Shown: positions 21,301 through 28,764 of the stretch, piece by piece
How positions within the stretch are numbered: the stretch's first letter is position 1
Layout: each line of letters starts with the position of its first letter
Source: Strigamia acuminata
Lineage: Eukaryota; Arthropoda; Chilopoda; Geophilomorpha; Linotaeniidae
Reading direction: 5' to 3'
DNA length: 64,000 nt
Assembly: GCA_949358305.1 (NCBI GenBank)
Contig: OX442315.1
Coordinates: 8,706,427 to 8,770,426, forward strand
The notes under the pieces: model-generated
Told to the model about the DNA's origin: nothing
Seen by the model: only the letters and a program-made list of their open reading frames with translations
Database searches by the model: none
Program-made: the position numbers and the translations under genes

Positions 21301-23474
21301 GCCAGAGGGCGCGTCATCCAGATAAAAGGTGAACGAGGATATAACCGGAATAAAGCAGTTATTAGCTGGCTATGAACTGAAGCGGGTGTGCTGTCTTGAA
21401 TATCATAACACACTAGGCCTGTGGTGATTCGGCATCACCTGAAGAAGTAATTAGTGACGATTATCATGTTACTAATACTCGCCACTATATCGCGCCAGAA
21501 ATACCGACTAGACTAACTAGTCTCGTGTTTCTGCGAACCTGCATAATCATGGCGATTTGCATATGACGTCATTTCCGGTCAATATATAACACTGACGCTT
21601 GACCGGAAACGACACTACAGTTTTACCAATCTCAGCAAGAGCACCATCTACCTCACCTTTCAGGCCGTTTCACGGATTGATCGAGGACCGGTGCCCGCTG
21701 ACCATTTCAACTGTACAACAGCCACATTTATTTAGCGTAGCCAATCTACGCTAGAATAAATATCCGAACGACATTCGTTTAATTCGCACGAGAAAGCGAA
21801 TTCTCGCGTGTTCATTATAACACGTGGAAATAACCCTAGACAACAACCAGACCACGCGTAGGACTAAACAATTGGATCCGCCATTGTTTAGCGGCAACTC
21901 GTATTCGCAGCCGAATCCAAGGACCACCACTGGAATCACCTTAACTTAGATTGTATTAGTAAGCGTGTTTAATAAAGCAGTATTGTAGTTAGTATTGTAT
22001 TCCCGAGTATTATTATTTATTATCTTTAACCACAAAGTCGAATCACGACAGGCCTTATTGCTCAGATTGGATATATACACAGTCAATATAGTGCCAACTT
22101 TGAGCTCATTGTTTGCATTGTTGGCTGTTTATGGAATGAAATTATTTTAGGGTCTAATATTTAATATTTAATATTACAACAATCTGTGAGTGTCTTATAC
22201 ATGTGCTCCCCTGGTGAGTTTGATATATCAATTTCAAGGTTGCTTGGTGTTTTGGTCATGTGATTTTGACAGCCAATCAGAACTCTTTGAGAAGTTCTGT
22301 TCTGTTACACACAATTTTCAACTTTTTTTGTTTATTCTTTCTGTTTTTCCTATACAGGCGATTTTAATGGCATTCAAGAAAGAAATATCAGTATTCGGTC
22401 TAATACTAGGAGAAAGATCTTATATACAGACGGTATTTGAAAAATGCGTTCTCTTAAATTCAGGTAGCTGCCAACAGCTTTTATGGTTAGTGTAACTAAC
22501 AAAATTATTTCAGTTGCATTTAAGTACAATTCAAAAGATGCTGGAATATACTTACCATACATATCAGCTGGATTAAGATGCAACTCCAAATCTATGGTAT
22601 GATACAATTATTTAACAGTGAAATAAAAAAGAACAAACCGGGTTTCCATTGCTTTGAATATTAAGATAAGTTAAATGGAATAATAAATTTTTGTCCTTAG
22701 ATGTTTTTTATGCAAACACAGACCAGAATCAATATCAAGCCATTTACAATGCAACCACACAATTCGTGGATGTTCGTAAAAATCTTCAAACAAACCGTGA
22801 GTACTGAGCCAAAAACCATGATAGCAAACACGTGGATAAGTTTAAGTGTTTAAAAAATCGCACAATTGCAAAATCCTTTCATTAATGAAACCCCTTTTTT
22901 ATTCCTAAAAAATCAGATTCAAAGATTGAATTCGCCAGTAACTCCATGCGTGACAATGGAAGAATTTGAAAGATGTCAAACTGACTGCTTGGAAAATAAT
23001 TTGGTCAAAGAAAATCTCAAATGCAGGTTAAACAAAAACATTGTTAATAACTTGATTCAATTTTAATTCTTTGTATTGCAACTGTAAAGATTACCACATG
23101 TGAATTCATCATCTTTGCCTCTATGCAAGACATCAATCTCAGCTAAACTGGCAAGAAAATCCTACTTACATGTAGAATCCAACATTGATGCTATTCACAA
23201 CTGCAAATGTCATCCTGAATGCAATCAAACAGTTTACACTGCAATCAGTGAATATATTCAAGCATACGAGCTTGGTGATTTATTACTGACTAAATTTCAG
23301 TTTGAAAGCAACATAAATGAAATATTTAAACAGAAATTCATTATGCCAGTTGAAAAATGCATCAGTGATGTTGGATCAATTCTAGGATTTTTTCTTGGTG
23401 TTTCTGTTCTCTCTTGCTTACAATTATTGCAAACCTTGTGCCACTTTATTGATAGTAAGATATGGCCAAAATAA
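8836..23474 (+). CDS. Tandem-fused (two-module) DEG/ENaC-type sodium channel, copy 1, 12 coding exons
   Basis: Exons: 8836-9175, 9234-9340, 12637-12715, 12802-12887, 13276-13380, 13450-13559, 14197-14995, 22358-22463, 22514-22596, 22701-22796, 22917-23026, 23090-23474. All have GT-AG borders and compatible phases; joined they give 801 codons. Module A: TM1 about residues 44-63, then NFPAMYLAS, matching the FPxVTIC region after TM1 in DEG/ENaC channels; a Cys-rich ectodomain; HCAPEC; TM2 about 362-388 with a G-V-S filter motif. Module B: TM1 about 436-452 then VPSVVSC; a second ectodomain with CKCHPEC; TM2 about 765-791, also with G-V-S. Family members are trimers of single-module subunits that pass Na+ (some are gated by protons, peptides or touch). 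Here both termini and the inter-module linker would be cytoplasmic. Each module is about 390-410 residues, shorter than the usual 500 or more. The model is inferred without RNA. Confidence 0.72.
9433..9573. repeat. Hairpin MITE with about 55-nt arms
   Basis: AGTGCAAAAACTTGCTGATA on the left is matched by its reverse complement (with small differences) at the right, and both arms carry GACATTTAAATGATGTCA-type sequence. The loop is about 25 nt (ACCTAAACCCATAATG). It lies in the second intron of channel copy 1. No coding capacity. Confidence 0.8.
9640..10684 (+). other. T-poor, A/C-rich block of unknown origin
   Basis: The plus strand is strikingly poor in T and rich in A for about 1 kb, with runs such as AAAAAAAGAACAGAAAAAAA. 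The skew leaves several overlapping ORFs (9819-10103, 9998-10249, 10397-10801) without recognisable motifs or codon logic; they are treated as products of composition. Similar sequence was not noticed elsewhere in the window. Its boundary on the right is the R1 repeat. Confidence 0.45.
10685..12495 (+). repeat. R1 dispersed repeat, copy with a hAT-like insertion
   Basis: The two halves, 10685-10946 and 12204-12495, together match the R1 copy at 28765-29310. They are split by the hAT-like element at 10947-12203, which duplicated 8 bp of R1. R1 has no coding capacity. Its ends carry short inverted words (CCACGGT / ACCGTGG in the copy at 61135-61690), compatible with a non-autonomous DNA transposon, but its superfamily is not identified. 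Confidence 0.7.
10947..12203. mobile_element. Non-autonomous hAT-like element with long GGTACC-rich terminal inverted repeats
   Basis: Ends are CAGTGTTGGGCACGGTAC and GTACCGTGCCCAACACTG. They are flanked by a perfect 8-bp direct repeat CGTACGAC (10939-10946 and 12204-12211), the target duplication size of hAT transposons. The terminal repeats extend about 280-290 bp and are full of GGTACCGGTACC words, followed by an AGAAAACACGAGA hairpin and a TAATGAGAAATGC stretch near the inner end of each arm. The centre (about 11250-11910) has no transposase ORF, so the element must be moved in trans. Confidence 0.9.
12637..13559 (+). CDS. Channel copy 1, module A exons 3-6 (ectodomain)
   Basis: Exons 12637-12715 (GSRVYYNKF...), 12802-12887 (KNIQLGPENRIKIQ...), 13276-13380 (VFMTAKENNIPV...) and 13450-13559 (YKFLNRKLAACVDITKLEQ). 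Lengths 79, 86, 105 and 110 nt; phases chain 0-1-0-0-2. The same exons with the same lengths occur in copy 3; the first two also occur in copy 2. The exon ending TGCCG/GTAAGT holds the C-x8-C-x3-C pattern of the DEG/ENaC ectodomain. Exon 12637-12715 is the least certain, because its donor (AATG/GTGTGT) was chosen to satisfy phase. Confidence 0.65.
13656..13791. repeat. Palindromic MITE, about 62-nt arms
   Basis: TAAGTCTAAAACGTATGCAA is mirrored at the right by its reverse complement. The arms include ACTCGTTTCGTGTTTGCA and a TGACGTCA-type word, with a short TAACATGTTA centre. A diverged relative of the arm is visible at about 26605-26690. It lies in the intron before the TM2/TM1 exon. Confidence 0.8.
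14197..15013 (+). CDS. Channel copy 1, exon 7: module A TM2 and module B TM1 in one exon
   Basis: Begins behind CTTTTCAG in phase 2. Encodes LPFLPPQQTNDC, HCAPECEKTV (the last Cys cluster before TM2), TM2 with CDIGGCLSFYAGVSCLSIID, a basic cytoplasmic linker (KKKNRLEKR), then a second TM1 (MFVLVMCSLCTYLIHKQ) and EEYIQVPSVVSC, the post-TM1 motif of a new module. The spliced exon is taken to end at 14995 (GCTGAA/GTAAAA, phase 0), which fits the phase-0 acceptor of the next exon at 22358. If not spliced, the frame runs six codons further to TAG at 15011-15013, giving a short form ending in EVKTKF. The copy 3 exon (59017-59833) has the same length and the same two possible ends. Confidence 0.82.
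15014..15680. other. Intronic sequence, no separate feature
   Basis: AT-rich DNA that is alignable with 59834-60296 and 61069-61110 of copy 3, which confirms that it belongs to the duplicated gene. Copy 3 carries a MITE (60297-61066) that is absent here. Confidence 0.5.
15835..15975. repeat. Short tandem repeat of CGCGATAT and AATAATTCG words
   Basis: GCGATATATTGCATT-type repeats (about 15835-15895) pass into an array of about 10-nt units such as GCAATAATTC (15900-15975), with some units carrying GAAATAATTC. Purely simple-sequence; the minus-strand ORFs here are by-products. Confidence 0.75.
16420..16490 (-). repeat. tRNA-derived sequence (SINE head or tRNA pseudogene)
   Basis: On the minus strand it reads GTAGTGGTGGTCCAGTGGTTA then AAGGCAATGGACTAGG and ends with GGTTCAAATCC. 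The A-box-like TGGTCCAGTGG and the perfect B box GGTTCAAATCC suit RNA polymerase III. The first half resembles tRNA-Ser, but the anticodon stem does not pair properly, the T stem needs a bulge and the long variable arm is missing, so it is not a working tRNA gene. It could be the head of a SINE; no tail or second copy was found here. Confidence 0.5.
16659..16787 (+). repeat. 5' LTR of the young gypsy element
   Basis: TGTAGTGTTTGTAAGGATGA to ...GAATATCATA, 129 bp. It contains a TATA-like GATAAAAGG (about 16701) and a polyadenylation-type AATAAA (about 16729). The right border is set by the ACACA target duplication; the end is therefore ...CATA, not the usual ...CA. Confidence 0.9.
16789..16802 (+). 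promoter_or_regulatory. Putative primer-binding site
   Basis: TGGCGACGAGGCAA starts one base after the 5' LTR. TGG is the expected complement of a tRNA CCA end. The matching tRNA was not identified by eye. Confidence 0.6.
16927..21180 (+). CDS. gag-pol: Gag-Pol polyprotein of the young gypsy element (1417 aa)
   Basis: One frame starting MAEEEKKVAVGTT. A capsid-like region comes first. Two zinc knuckles follow at about residues 256-295, the second a classic CRGCGKVGHFVRFC. The aspartic protease motif VVDSGTSVNIL is near 355. Reverse transcriptase spans about 490-700 with INIVDDIFVVG as the catalytic box (IVDD in place of the common YxDD or FxDD). RNase H follows near 785 (TVDAGPNGLGA). Integrase has an HRGHQ...CVPCQAC zinc domain near 1015 and a D, D, E core (AMDFLGP, SDNGPPF, GEVERL). 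The tail is acidic and Glu/Gly-rich. Gag and Pol are fused without a frameshift, as in some mag-like gypsy lineages; the lineage is an inference from layout. No stop or frameshift was seen. Confidence 0.97.
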   Translation: MAEEEKKVAVGTTAATTQGASFVQTANIPTFDVHGEATTQCQRWTRWVKRLEMYLIAAGITEDERKMATLLHQAGEEVFSVYETLTLAAGSHTYKGVKDALTDYFVPKKNTEFCVYAFRVSRQEATETLDKYQMRLRHLAVGCGFHDDAREIKSQIILGTNMNKLRRQGLRDDTLTLKQLLDLGRGFEASEWQARQMEGGEKGEPSAVNLVRTGGETRKKIDGGMENRRDEIMSGGNQGGAFGARGRSNSLPGRKCFNCGRGWPHPSAQECPAKGVACRGCGKVGHFVRFCRAKRSAPMETGQKINRVGCDYVDESDEDGDLFRVGLCADGNKGRAKMPEVHLIVGEERMEVKFVVDSGTSVNILGRDDYRSMKSKPVLQQSRAKLMTYGSSEPLPLLGRTELAFRYDGKNWVTTAYVVDRPGGSLLNYETAEQLGIVKMVNDIKKSTFEEEIKRQYPKLFHGVGKLKDYQIHLHVDEEIPPVAQRYRPLPFRLRKKVEKELERLLRMDVIERIDEEMGPTPWVSPIHCVDKPRDPDPDAIRLCVDAREVNRAIKRVRHTSPRLEDVVALAEGAVCFSKLDLNHGFNQVELDTESRKYTVFPTHVGLFRFKRLLFGINSASELFQDTIRQVIEGIPNCINIVDDIFVVGKSDEAHDGALHGVLARLEKKGLTLNEEKCELRRREIVFFGHVFSPSGISIDPRKVEAVKNMEIPQSVAEVKSLLGMIVYCARFVRNMAEILKPLRELAKGTNVTFRWERSHQEAWMEVKRQLEDRKVLAFYDPSATIHLTVDAGPNGLGAILAQVRCGETEPKVIAYASRALTEVEGRYSQIERETLAAVWAVEHFYLYLYDVNFILFTDHKPLISIFRNRKARPSARIERLCLRIQQYIFDVRYTKGSTNPSDYMSRHSGIQKEGEGAMARSVERFINFVVRTRVPKTLTRLEIARETRADASLQLLRETLKLEGGERERAWKADCLKPYRMLQSEITSTKDGILLRGDRIIIPDSLKDAVVGLAHRGHQGIVKTKMLLRQKVWFPGLDARVERAVSGCVPCQACVPISTRTPLEMTTLPERPWQRLAMDFLGPFPDGKLLFVIVDEYSRYPFVDGVSSTGASGVISILRKRFSEQGIPEIVKSDNGPPFSSGEFADFLAEWGIKHHRVTPLWPEANGEVERLMRTLNKAILTAVTEGRKWHEEIYEFLLSYRATPHATTGIPPAQLLLARSLQTRLPQVFAKQEDDLVRQRDREKKEGMKSLADERRHTREHGLKVGDKVLVRRRKLNKLTSPYDPVPFTVSSVMGSRIVARRREQEIVRNSSFFKKISVEERETGMREDGDDEVRRTEEEAVVENPEMEAEVGVAESDGMGEEEAAEVPGEMMGGVPETIVPMEPPRKVRESARTTKGKPPQRYGNYVSTTKKRT
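21279..21407 (+). repeat. 3' LTR of the young gypsy element
   Basis: Appears identical to the 5' LTR (16659-16787). Preceded by the purine tract TATAGGGGGAGGGA. AATAAA at about 21349 probably serves transcript end formation. Confidence 0.93.
21420..22050 (+). repeat. Solo LTR (631 bp) of another LTR retrotransposon
   Basis: Starts TGTGGTGATTCGGCATCACC and ends GAATCACGACA, i.e. TG...CA. It is flanked by GGCC on both sides (21416-21419 and 22051-22054), a 4-bp target duplication. It has an AATAAAGCA signal near 21972 and the same TGTGGTGAT start as the large gypsy LTRs, but is otherwise unlike them. No internal region is present, so it is best read as the product of LTR-LTR recombination. Confidence 0.85.
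22358..23474 (+). CDS. Channel copy 1, module B exons 8-12 (ectodomain and last TM2)
   Basis: Exons 22358-22463 (AILMAFKKEISVFG...), 22514-22596 (AFKYNSKDAGIYLP...), 22701-22796 (MFFMQTQTRIN...), 22917-23026 (IQRLNSPVTPCVTMEEFERC) and 23090-23474. The segment AFKYNSKDAG...GLRCNS resembles the CYTFN...GL region of DEG/ENaC ectodomains. The last exon has CKCHPECNQTVY, then TM2 with VGSILGFFLGVSVLS and a very short C-terminus ending SKIWPK. There is no start codon with a TM1 of its own between 15014 and 22358, so these exons need the TM1 in exon 7. The 22463 donor (TTCAG/GTAGCT) was chosen because it alone keeps the frame with a normal-length (50-nt) intron. Confidence 0.75.
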
Positions 23475-24299
23475 TGGGACAGCTGACGTAGCACAACCAT
23501 ATGAAGACATCTCAATCAGTTTTCAACAATTGTGTATATACATCTTCATGTATGTAACCATGTTCGGCTTATTTTACATTTATACAACCGCACCACCCAC
23601 AACCGTGTTAGCAGTGCCAAGAAGGCACGCCACACCACCAGCACACACCAGCACACACAGGGCATTAGCTCGTAATTGTGACGTGGTCGGATAGCATACA
23701 ATTGTATAACATTCTTCTGTAGTGGTAATTCTCGTTGTAATGTAGTCTTTATCTGAATAAAGTATTATTAGAAAATAATTACGTTGTATGTATATTATTT
23801 AATTAGTCTGATTATTTTAAAAATTGGACTGGTTAGCCAGAGACCGGATGCTCATATTGTGAAAATCCCACAAAAAACGTGTGTCCAAATCCGTCAATGC
23901 TCAAATAGATGGTCGATTTTGCGTCCTGGTTCCAATTTGTTCGTCAGTCGCAAAGTGTCTTCTTTTTGGGGTGAATACAGTGAATTTTCAGTTGTGAAGT
24001 AAAAACACACCTTCTTGTTAAGAGGAAAAATCATGTACTGGTTTATTCTATTCAAAAACACAATTATATGGGGAAAAGGGAGGAAAAATACTGAGAAAAG
24101 GCGACAAAAGCAGGAAAAAAGGTCAAACAAACACACAATGAAAACGTCACCGCATCTGGTGACAATTACTTGTAGTTTTCCAAGAAATAACACAAAACTT
24201 CAATTTCTTTCAAACCTAATTAAAACAATTTCCCCAATAAAATTACACTCTGATTATTTGCACTTATAAAATTTCAACAGTTTTTACACATATTAGGGC
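23475..24299. other. 3' flank of channel copy 1
   Basis: Contains a piece of R1 (about 23590-23700: GCAGTGCC, GGCACGC and GACGTGGTCGG words). A possible polyadenylation signal GAATAAAGTATT lies at about 23756. The rest (23780-24300) has no supported feature. Confidence 0.45.
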
Positions 24300-25262
24300 G
24301 CGCCCCCTGGCGGAACTTTCTTTAAAGTACTGAATTATCTTGGATAAGCCACAATCGGTGGGTGATGGAAGTAAAACAATACATTATTAACAACCGAGTG
24401 TTAACCAATTTGACCAGATTTGAACGTGAAATATTGATTCAAGTTCATGAACTTAAACTTAGAGTGAATGTGAACGTGAATCTGAACCCGTTCACAAATT
24501 TAGTGATCGAGATACAACACTAGTATTGTGTGATGGAGTGCATTTGTGAGTATCTGACTTTCACGCCACTGTTAGTTTAAATGTTGTAATTGAAACATAC
24601 GCTTTCAAATCTATCTAAACTTTTAATATACTAAGTGTTTGCCATTGTGCAATAAGTTATTAAAAAGTGTCAGTGTCGTGTCTCCTTCTTTTTCATTAAA
24701 AAAAATGTCAAGGGTAAACGTGGATTTTAAAATAATTACTTCCAATTACAATTGACATTTGTTACCATAGCTTTTTGGTTACAGAACACTAAAGGCGACA
24801 AGGATATATATAGCTTTATTTTCATTTTCATTTTTGCTGTGAGTTTAAACTACGGATAATTGAATCAACAAAATCTGACAAAACAGATGAGCAAATAAGT
24901 TAGTCTTGTTTACTCAATTTACTTGGTACGAAAATGTAATCATTTTCTTGATACATTTTCCTAGAAAATAATAAAAAAAAATTGGTTTGAACTGAATTAC
25001 ACAAGCAAAAGATAAACTTATTACCTCTATGCAATGTTTACATAACAAAATCAATTGAACAAATAATCAGCACATCATTAGTACTACTGCAATGCTTCAT
25101 TTTTAGTACTACTACAGTGCTTCATTTTTAGTACTACTGCAGTCCTTCATTTAGAGCGTATTTGAAAAACTAAAGATCAAGGAACAAGTTATCTCTTAAG
25201 GTATTGAATTTTGTGCTATTGGGTCTCTTTAATGTACATGAATGTTTTATATTTTCATACAG
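24300..25262 (+). repeat. Upstream block of channel copy 2
   Basis: Related to 7170-8806 and 48010-49920. Within it, TTTAGTACTACTRCAGTGCT is repeated three times in tandem (about 25075-25150), a feature not seen in the other copies. The donor-like site of the candidate 5' exon is mutated here (AACAGATGAGC). Confidence 0.65.
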
Positions 25263-25791
25263 AAACATTCATTTCTCCTTCAAACGTTGAAATGAATTAC
25301 AGAAGAAGGTGGAGAGCAGTGAGACGAATTGCAAAACCATACGTCGAACTCAAAATTGGAGAATTGGATTCGCCGACAGTTTCTTTCACACAGATCAAAA
25401 AGTTTGCAAGAATATATCAAATTTGCCGGTTATTCATCGGCATAACTACACTTTCTTTATGCATATTCCAATGTTGTGAACAAATAGTTTACTACACACA
25501 AAAGCCTATAAAAGTGCGTGCTGATTTTGCTGAAGAAAATCATGGTAATTTCCCAGCAATGCATCTAGCTTCAACTTATGACGATGAATCAATGGAGGCT
25601 TCTAATAAAATGGAACATAAAAAAGGTAAGATTGAAAGTTTTTCTCTTTCTTTATTAAAATCTACATGTAGATTTGTATTCTAGAATGCAGTCATGGTTT
25701 GCGTTATTATTTTGAAAATCAGACAAGCCTATCTACGGTTATGAAAAGGAGTAACTTTACTAAGATGATAAAAAATATTACATTTGCTAGG

Positions 25792-26109
25792 GTAAGTACA
25801 GTACATTGAATAAATTCAAGAACAATATTTCCTGCTGTCTTTGATCAAATAACTTGACTTTAATTGGTCAGTTATAGAAAGTCATTTCTTTGGTAGAAAA
25901 CCCCACAGGTACTTAGGGTTGAATTTACTAGTTCGGAATGTTTTGTACATTTTTCATTTATTTATTTAACATTGAAATTTCTGCTACTTAAAAATCCCCG
26001 CAGAACTTTAAATTGTCTTTTCCCAATTTTACCAAAGCGGTGCTTCGATATTTTATTTCTGATTATTCTGCTTACTGCCACGCTAAAATGACAGTTCCTA
26101 CAGTTTGAG
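25792..26109. other. Intronic sequence of copy 2
   Basis: Alignable at its start (to about 25980) with 50450-50626 of copy 3. No separate feature is seen. Confidence 0.4.
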
Positions 26110-26129
26110 CCCGATATCTTGATAATAAA

Positions 26130-27345
26130 TTCGTACTGCGCAGACGATTTTTTATTCCCAGTTGTTATTTAGCAGTATTAAGCCTTACAATGCTAAAAAT
26201 AAGGTAAATAAATAAAAATATTAGAGAGTTTGCGGGATGCATTTTTCCCTTACAGTTAAACATTATACAGTATAAAAATAGTGAAAGGGAAAAATGATAA
26301 ATTAAGTTTTTGTGAGCTGCACTTTTCCCTTATCACTACACTATTTTAGCCAACTAAATTTGCAAAATTTCGAATGATAAACTAAAAGCGTACCTATGAC
26401 TGTGATGTTTTTGATCGGGACAACCAAATAATCGCCATTTACAATGGGTGGAGCTAACAATATAGTGGTGTCAATTCTGATTGGCTGCAGTATAATTTAA
26501 TTTAGTTTTGAAAACGATACACTAAAGATTTTTCCCTTACGATATGGCACTAAAATAGTGTATAGTGTTTAACTGTAAGGGAAAAATGCATCCTGCAAAC
26601 TCTCTATTTTGGTATTCAATGAGAATGACGTCACACGTACAGACACGAAACAAGTTTTAGAGGCGTTTTAGAGTTTTTGAATGCAGCTACTGTAAATTAC
26701 TTTTAATAATGAGTTTATTGTTGTGTATTTACTTTATTTTAGCATTATTAGGCTAATATTAGGCTTAATACTGCTAATTAAAAACTGGAGTTAGAAAATC
26801 GACTGGAGTTAAAAAATCGACTGGAGTTAGAAAATCGACTGGAGTTAGAAAATCGACTGGAGTTAGAAAATCGACTGGAGTTAGAAAATCGACTGGAGTT
26901 AGAAAATCGACTGGAGTTAGAAAATCGACTGGAGTTAGAAAATCGACTGGAGTTAGAAAATCGACTGGAGTTAGAAAATCGACTGGAGTTAGAAAATCGA
27001 CTGGAGTTAGAAAATCGACTGGAGTTAGAAAATCGACTGGAGTTAGAAAATCGACTGGAGTTAGAAAATCGACTGGAGTTAGAAAATCGACTGGAGTTAA
27101 AAAATCGACTGGAGTTAGAAAATCGACTGGAGTTAGAAAATCGACTGGAGTTAGAAAATCGACTGGAGTTAGAAAATCGACTGGAGTTAGAAAATCGACT
27201 GGAGTTAGAAAATCGACTGGAGTTAGAAAATCGACTGGAGTTAGAAAATCGACAGGAGTTAGAAAATCGACTGGAGTTAGAAAATCGACTGGGGTTAGAA
27301 AATCCACTGCGCAGAATGGGATGCGCAATACGAATTTACAGTAGC
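26130..27345. mobile_element. Foldback element with nested inverted repeats and one expanded end
   Basis: Left arm: AAATTCGTACTGCGCAG (about 26127), TTTAGCAGTATTAAGCC (about 26168), then AGAGAGTTTGCGGGATGCAT and TTTTTCCCTTACAG (26223-26258). The right arm shows the reverse complements in opposite order: CTGTAAGGGAAAAATGCATC (26574-26593), GGCTTAATACTGCTAA (about 26763-26778) and CTGCGCAG (27308). The centre holds further copies of the TTTTTCCCTTA word. There is no ORF of interest. The right arm is lengthened by the 18-bp array at 26785-27305. Confidence 0.75.
26785..27305. repeat. 18-bp minisatellite, about 29 units
   Basis: Unit CTGGAGTTAGAAAATCGA. Nearly all units are identical; a few carry one change (TTAAAAAATCGA, GACAGGAG, CTGGGGTT). 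Because 18 is a multiple of 3, the minus strand stays open for 184 codons as repeated VDFLTP; this is a by-product of the array. Confidence 0.97.
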
Positions 27346-28764
27346 ATCAAGATACGGGAGCAAACTGTAGTTTAGTTGTCATTACAACTCTATTAAAATC
27401 AGTTAAACCGTCACAATGCCTCAGATGCAGCATGAAAGAGTTTATGTTTGTGTGTGTTTGTGTGTGCTGTGTAACTATACTCTGGTTCGACTCAAGAGTA
27501 TGCCCTTCTAAGAGCCGCATCACTGGTGTAGTGATCCATAAAAGTAGAACCAAACACCATAACAAACAATAGTTTTTCATTCACATGTCCTTAGAACTTT
27601 ATTTCTTACAAGGAAGTAACATTTATGTATAAAAATAATCAAAATTATATCAACTTAAATGGTAATAACAATCACAAATCATAATAAAAATAAAAACTAC
27701 TTCCCCTAGTGGTAGTAATACAACCTTGAGTTAGGAGTAATGCGGCTCTTAGAAGGCATACTCTTGAGTCAAACCAGAGTATAGTGGGGTTAATACATGA
27801 CCTGTGACACTTTGAAAAATTGTTTACAATGACACAAAAGCTGCAAAATGACTGACCTTGAAACTGACCACCAGGCCAACATGAACCAGCATTGTGAATG
27901 GTGAGAAGAGCAGAGTCAGCAGCAAGCAGGGTTGCTTCTGCTGGCGTCGGGACCTTTGGCAGCACACACTTCACTCCCGTTTACCGCTCGTCCTTCCTCT
28001 CTGCTCTCTCAGCAACGTCTTCCTCTCATCACATCACTCAGCTCCCTCCTCCCCAGCCAGTACACCCTGCATGGGAGACGGTTTTGTGGCCATTAAGCAG
28101 TGTGTGGAGTGACGCAGGTCACCGAGGGTGGCCAATCAATCACACAACTATTTGGATTAATGTTGTCACAGTCCTGGCTTGCAGCAGTTTTTAAATTTGA
28201 AAATTTTGCGCACATTTTGTGCCATTTCTTCCTTTTTTCATTTTTTGTTGTAAATTGTTTTATCCCTATTTATTCTTTATATTATATCTATGTTTTTGCC
28301 TGGTTTGAAGTATTTCATGGATTATCATGAGAAATTGGCTATGTTTATAATTTATGCGCACTCTTCTCATTTGAATATTTGACTTTGACCACTTGTTTTG
28401 GGCTGTTTCCTCTGAAAAATAGGTTTGGCCTGAAACATATAATCAAAGGTTTCGTCATTTTCTAAATTCCTAATTTTAGACAGATTTACTTTTGCCTCCG
28501 ACTTAGCAACAGCTCTCACCGTAATTGAGTGTTTCAGAGTGCGTTTTCATGGTGCGTCGCAATGCACAAGGCATAATGCTAGCCAGAATTCTCAGGGTTG
28601 TCTACATGACCAGTGCACCCTATTTTGCATTCACTGCACTGAATAAAAAGCCTAACAGTCGGTTATAATCCGATGACATTTTCAGCCAAGACTATTGACT
28701 TCCTCTTCATTTCTGGACATATTTGCAAATTATTTGATGTCTCATTTGTTCATTTATTTCTGCA
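27346..28764. repeat. Intronic sequence of copy 2 with a partial R1 copy (27880-28140)
   Basis: A partial R1 copy is recognisable at about 27880-28140 (GTGAATGGTGAGAAGAGCAG, GTGTGTGGAGTGACGCAGGT). ACTCTGGTTCGACTCAAGAG at about 27480 is matched by its near reverse complement at about 27763-27782, forming a loose inverted repeat. Nothing else could be identified; 28150-28764 has no supported feature. Confidence 0.45.

Larger units (their letters stand above)
16659..21407 (+). mobile_element. Complete, probably young Ty3/gypsy element with 129-bp LTRs
   Basis: The two LTRs (16659-16787 and 21279-21407) appear identical over 129 bp. They are flanked by a 5-bp target duplication ACACA (16654-16658 and 21408-21412). 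The body carries one uninterrupted gag-pol frame. A purine tract (about 21267-21278) precedes the 3' LTR, and TGGCGACGAGG directly after the 5' LTR is the likely primer-binding site. It sits in the long intron of channel copy 1 between the exons ending 14995 and starting 22358. Identical LTRs and an intact frame argue for recent insertion and possible activity. Confidence 0.95.

Noticed and set aside
22464-22495. Coding continuation GSCQQLLW after exon 8 of the channel
   Set aside because: It resembles the C-x-G-x-x-C pattern, but using it forces either a stop in the next exon or an intron of about 31 nt; the donor at 22464 solves phase in both copies.
26774-27328. 184-codon minus-strand ORF of repeated VDFLTP
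   Set aside because: Unit length of 18 bp keeps any frame open; no start context or neighbours support a gene.
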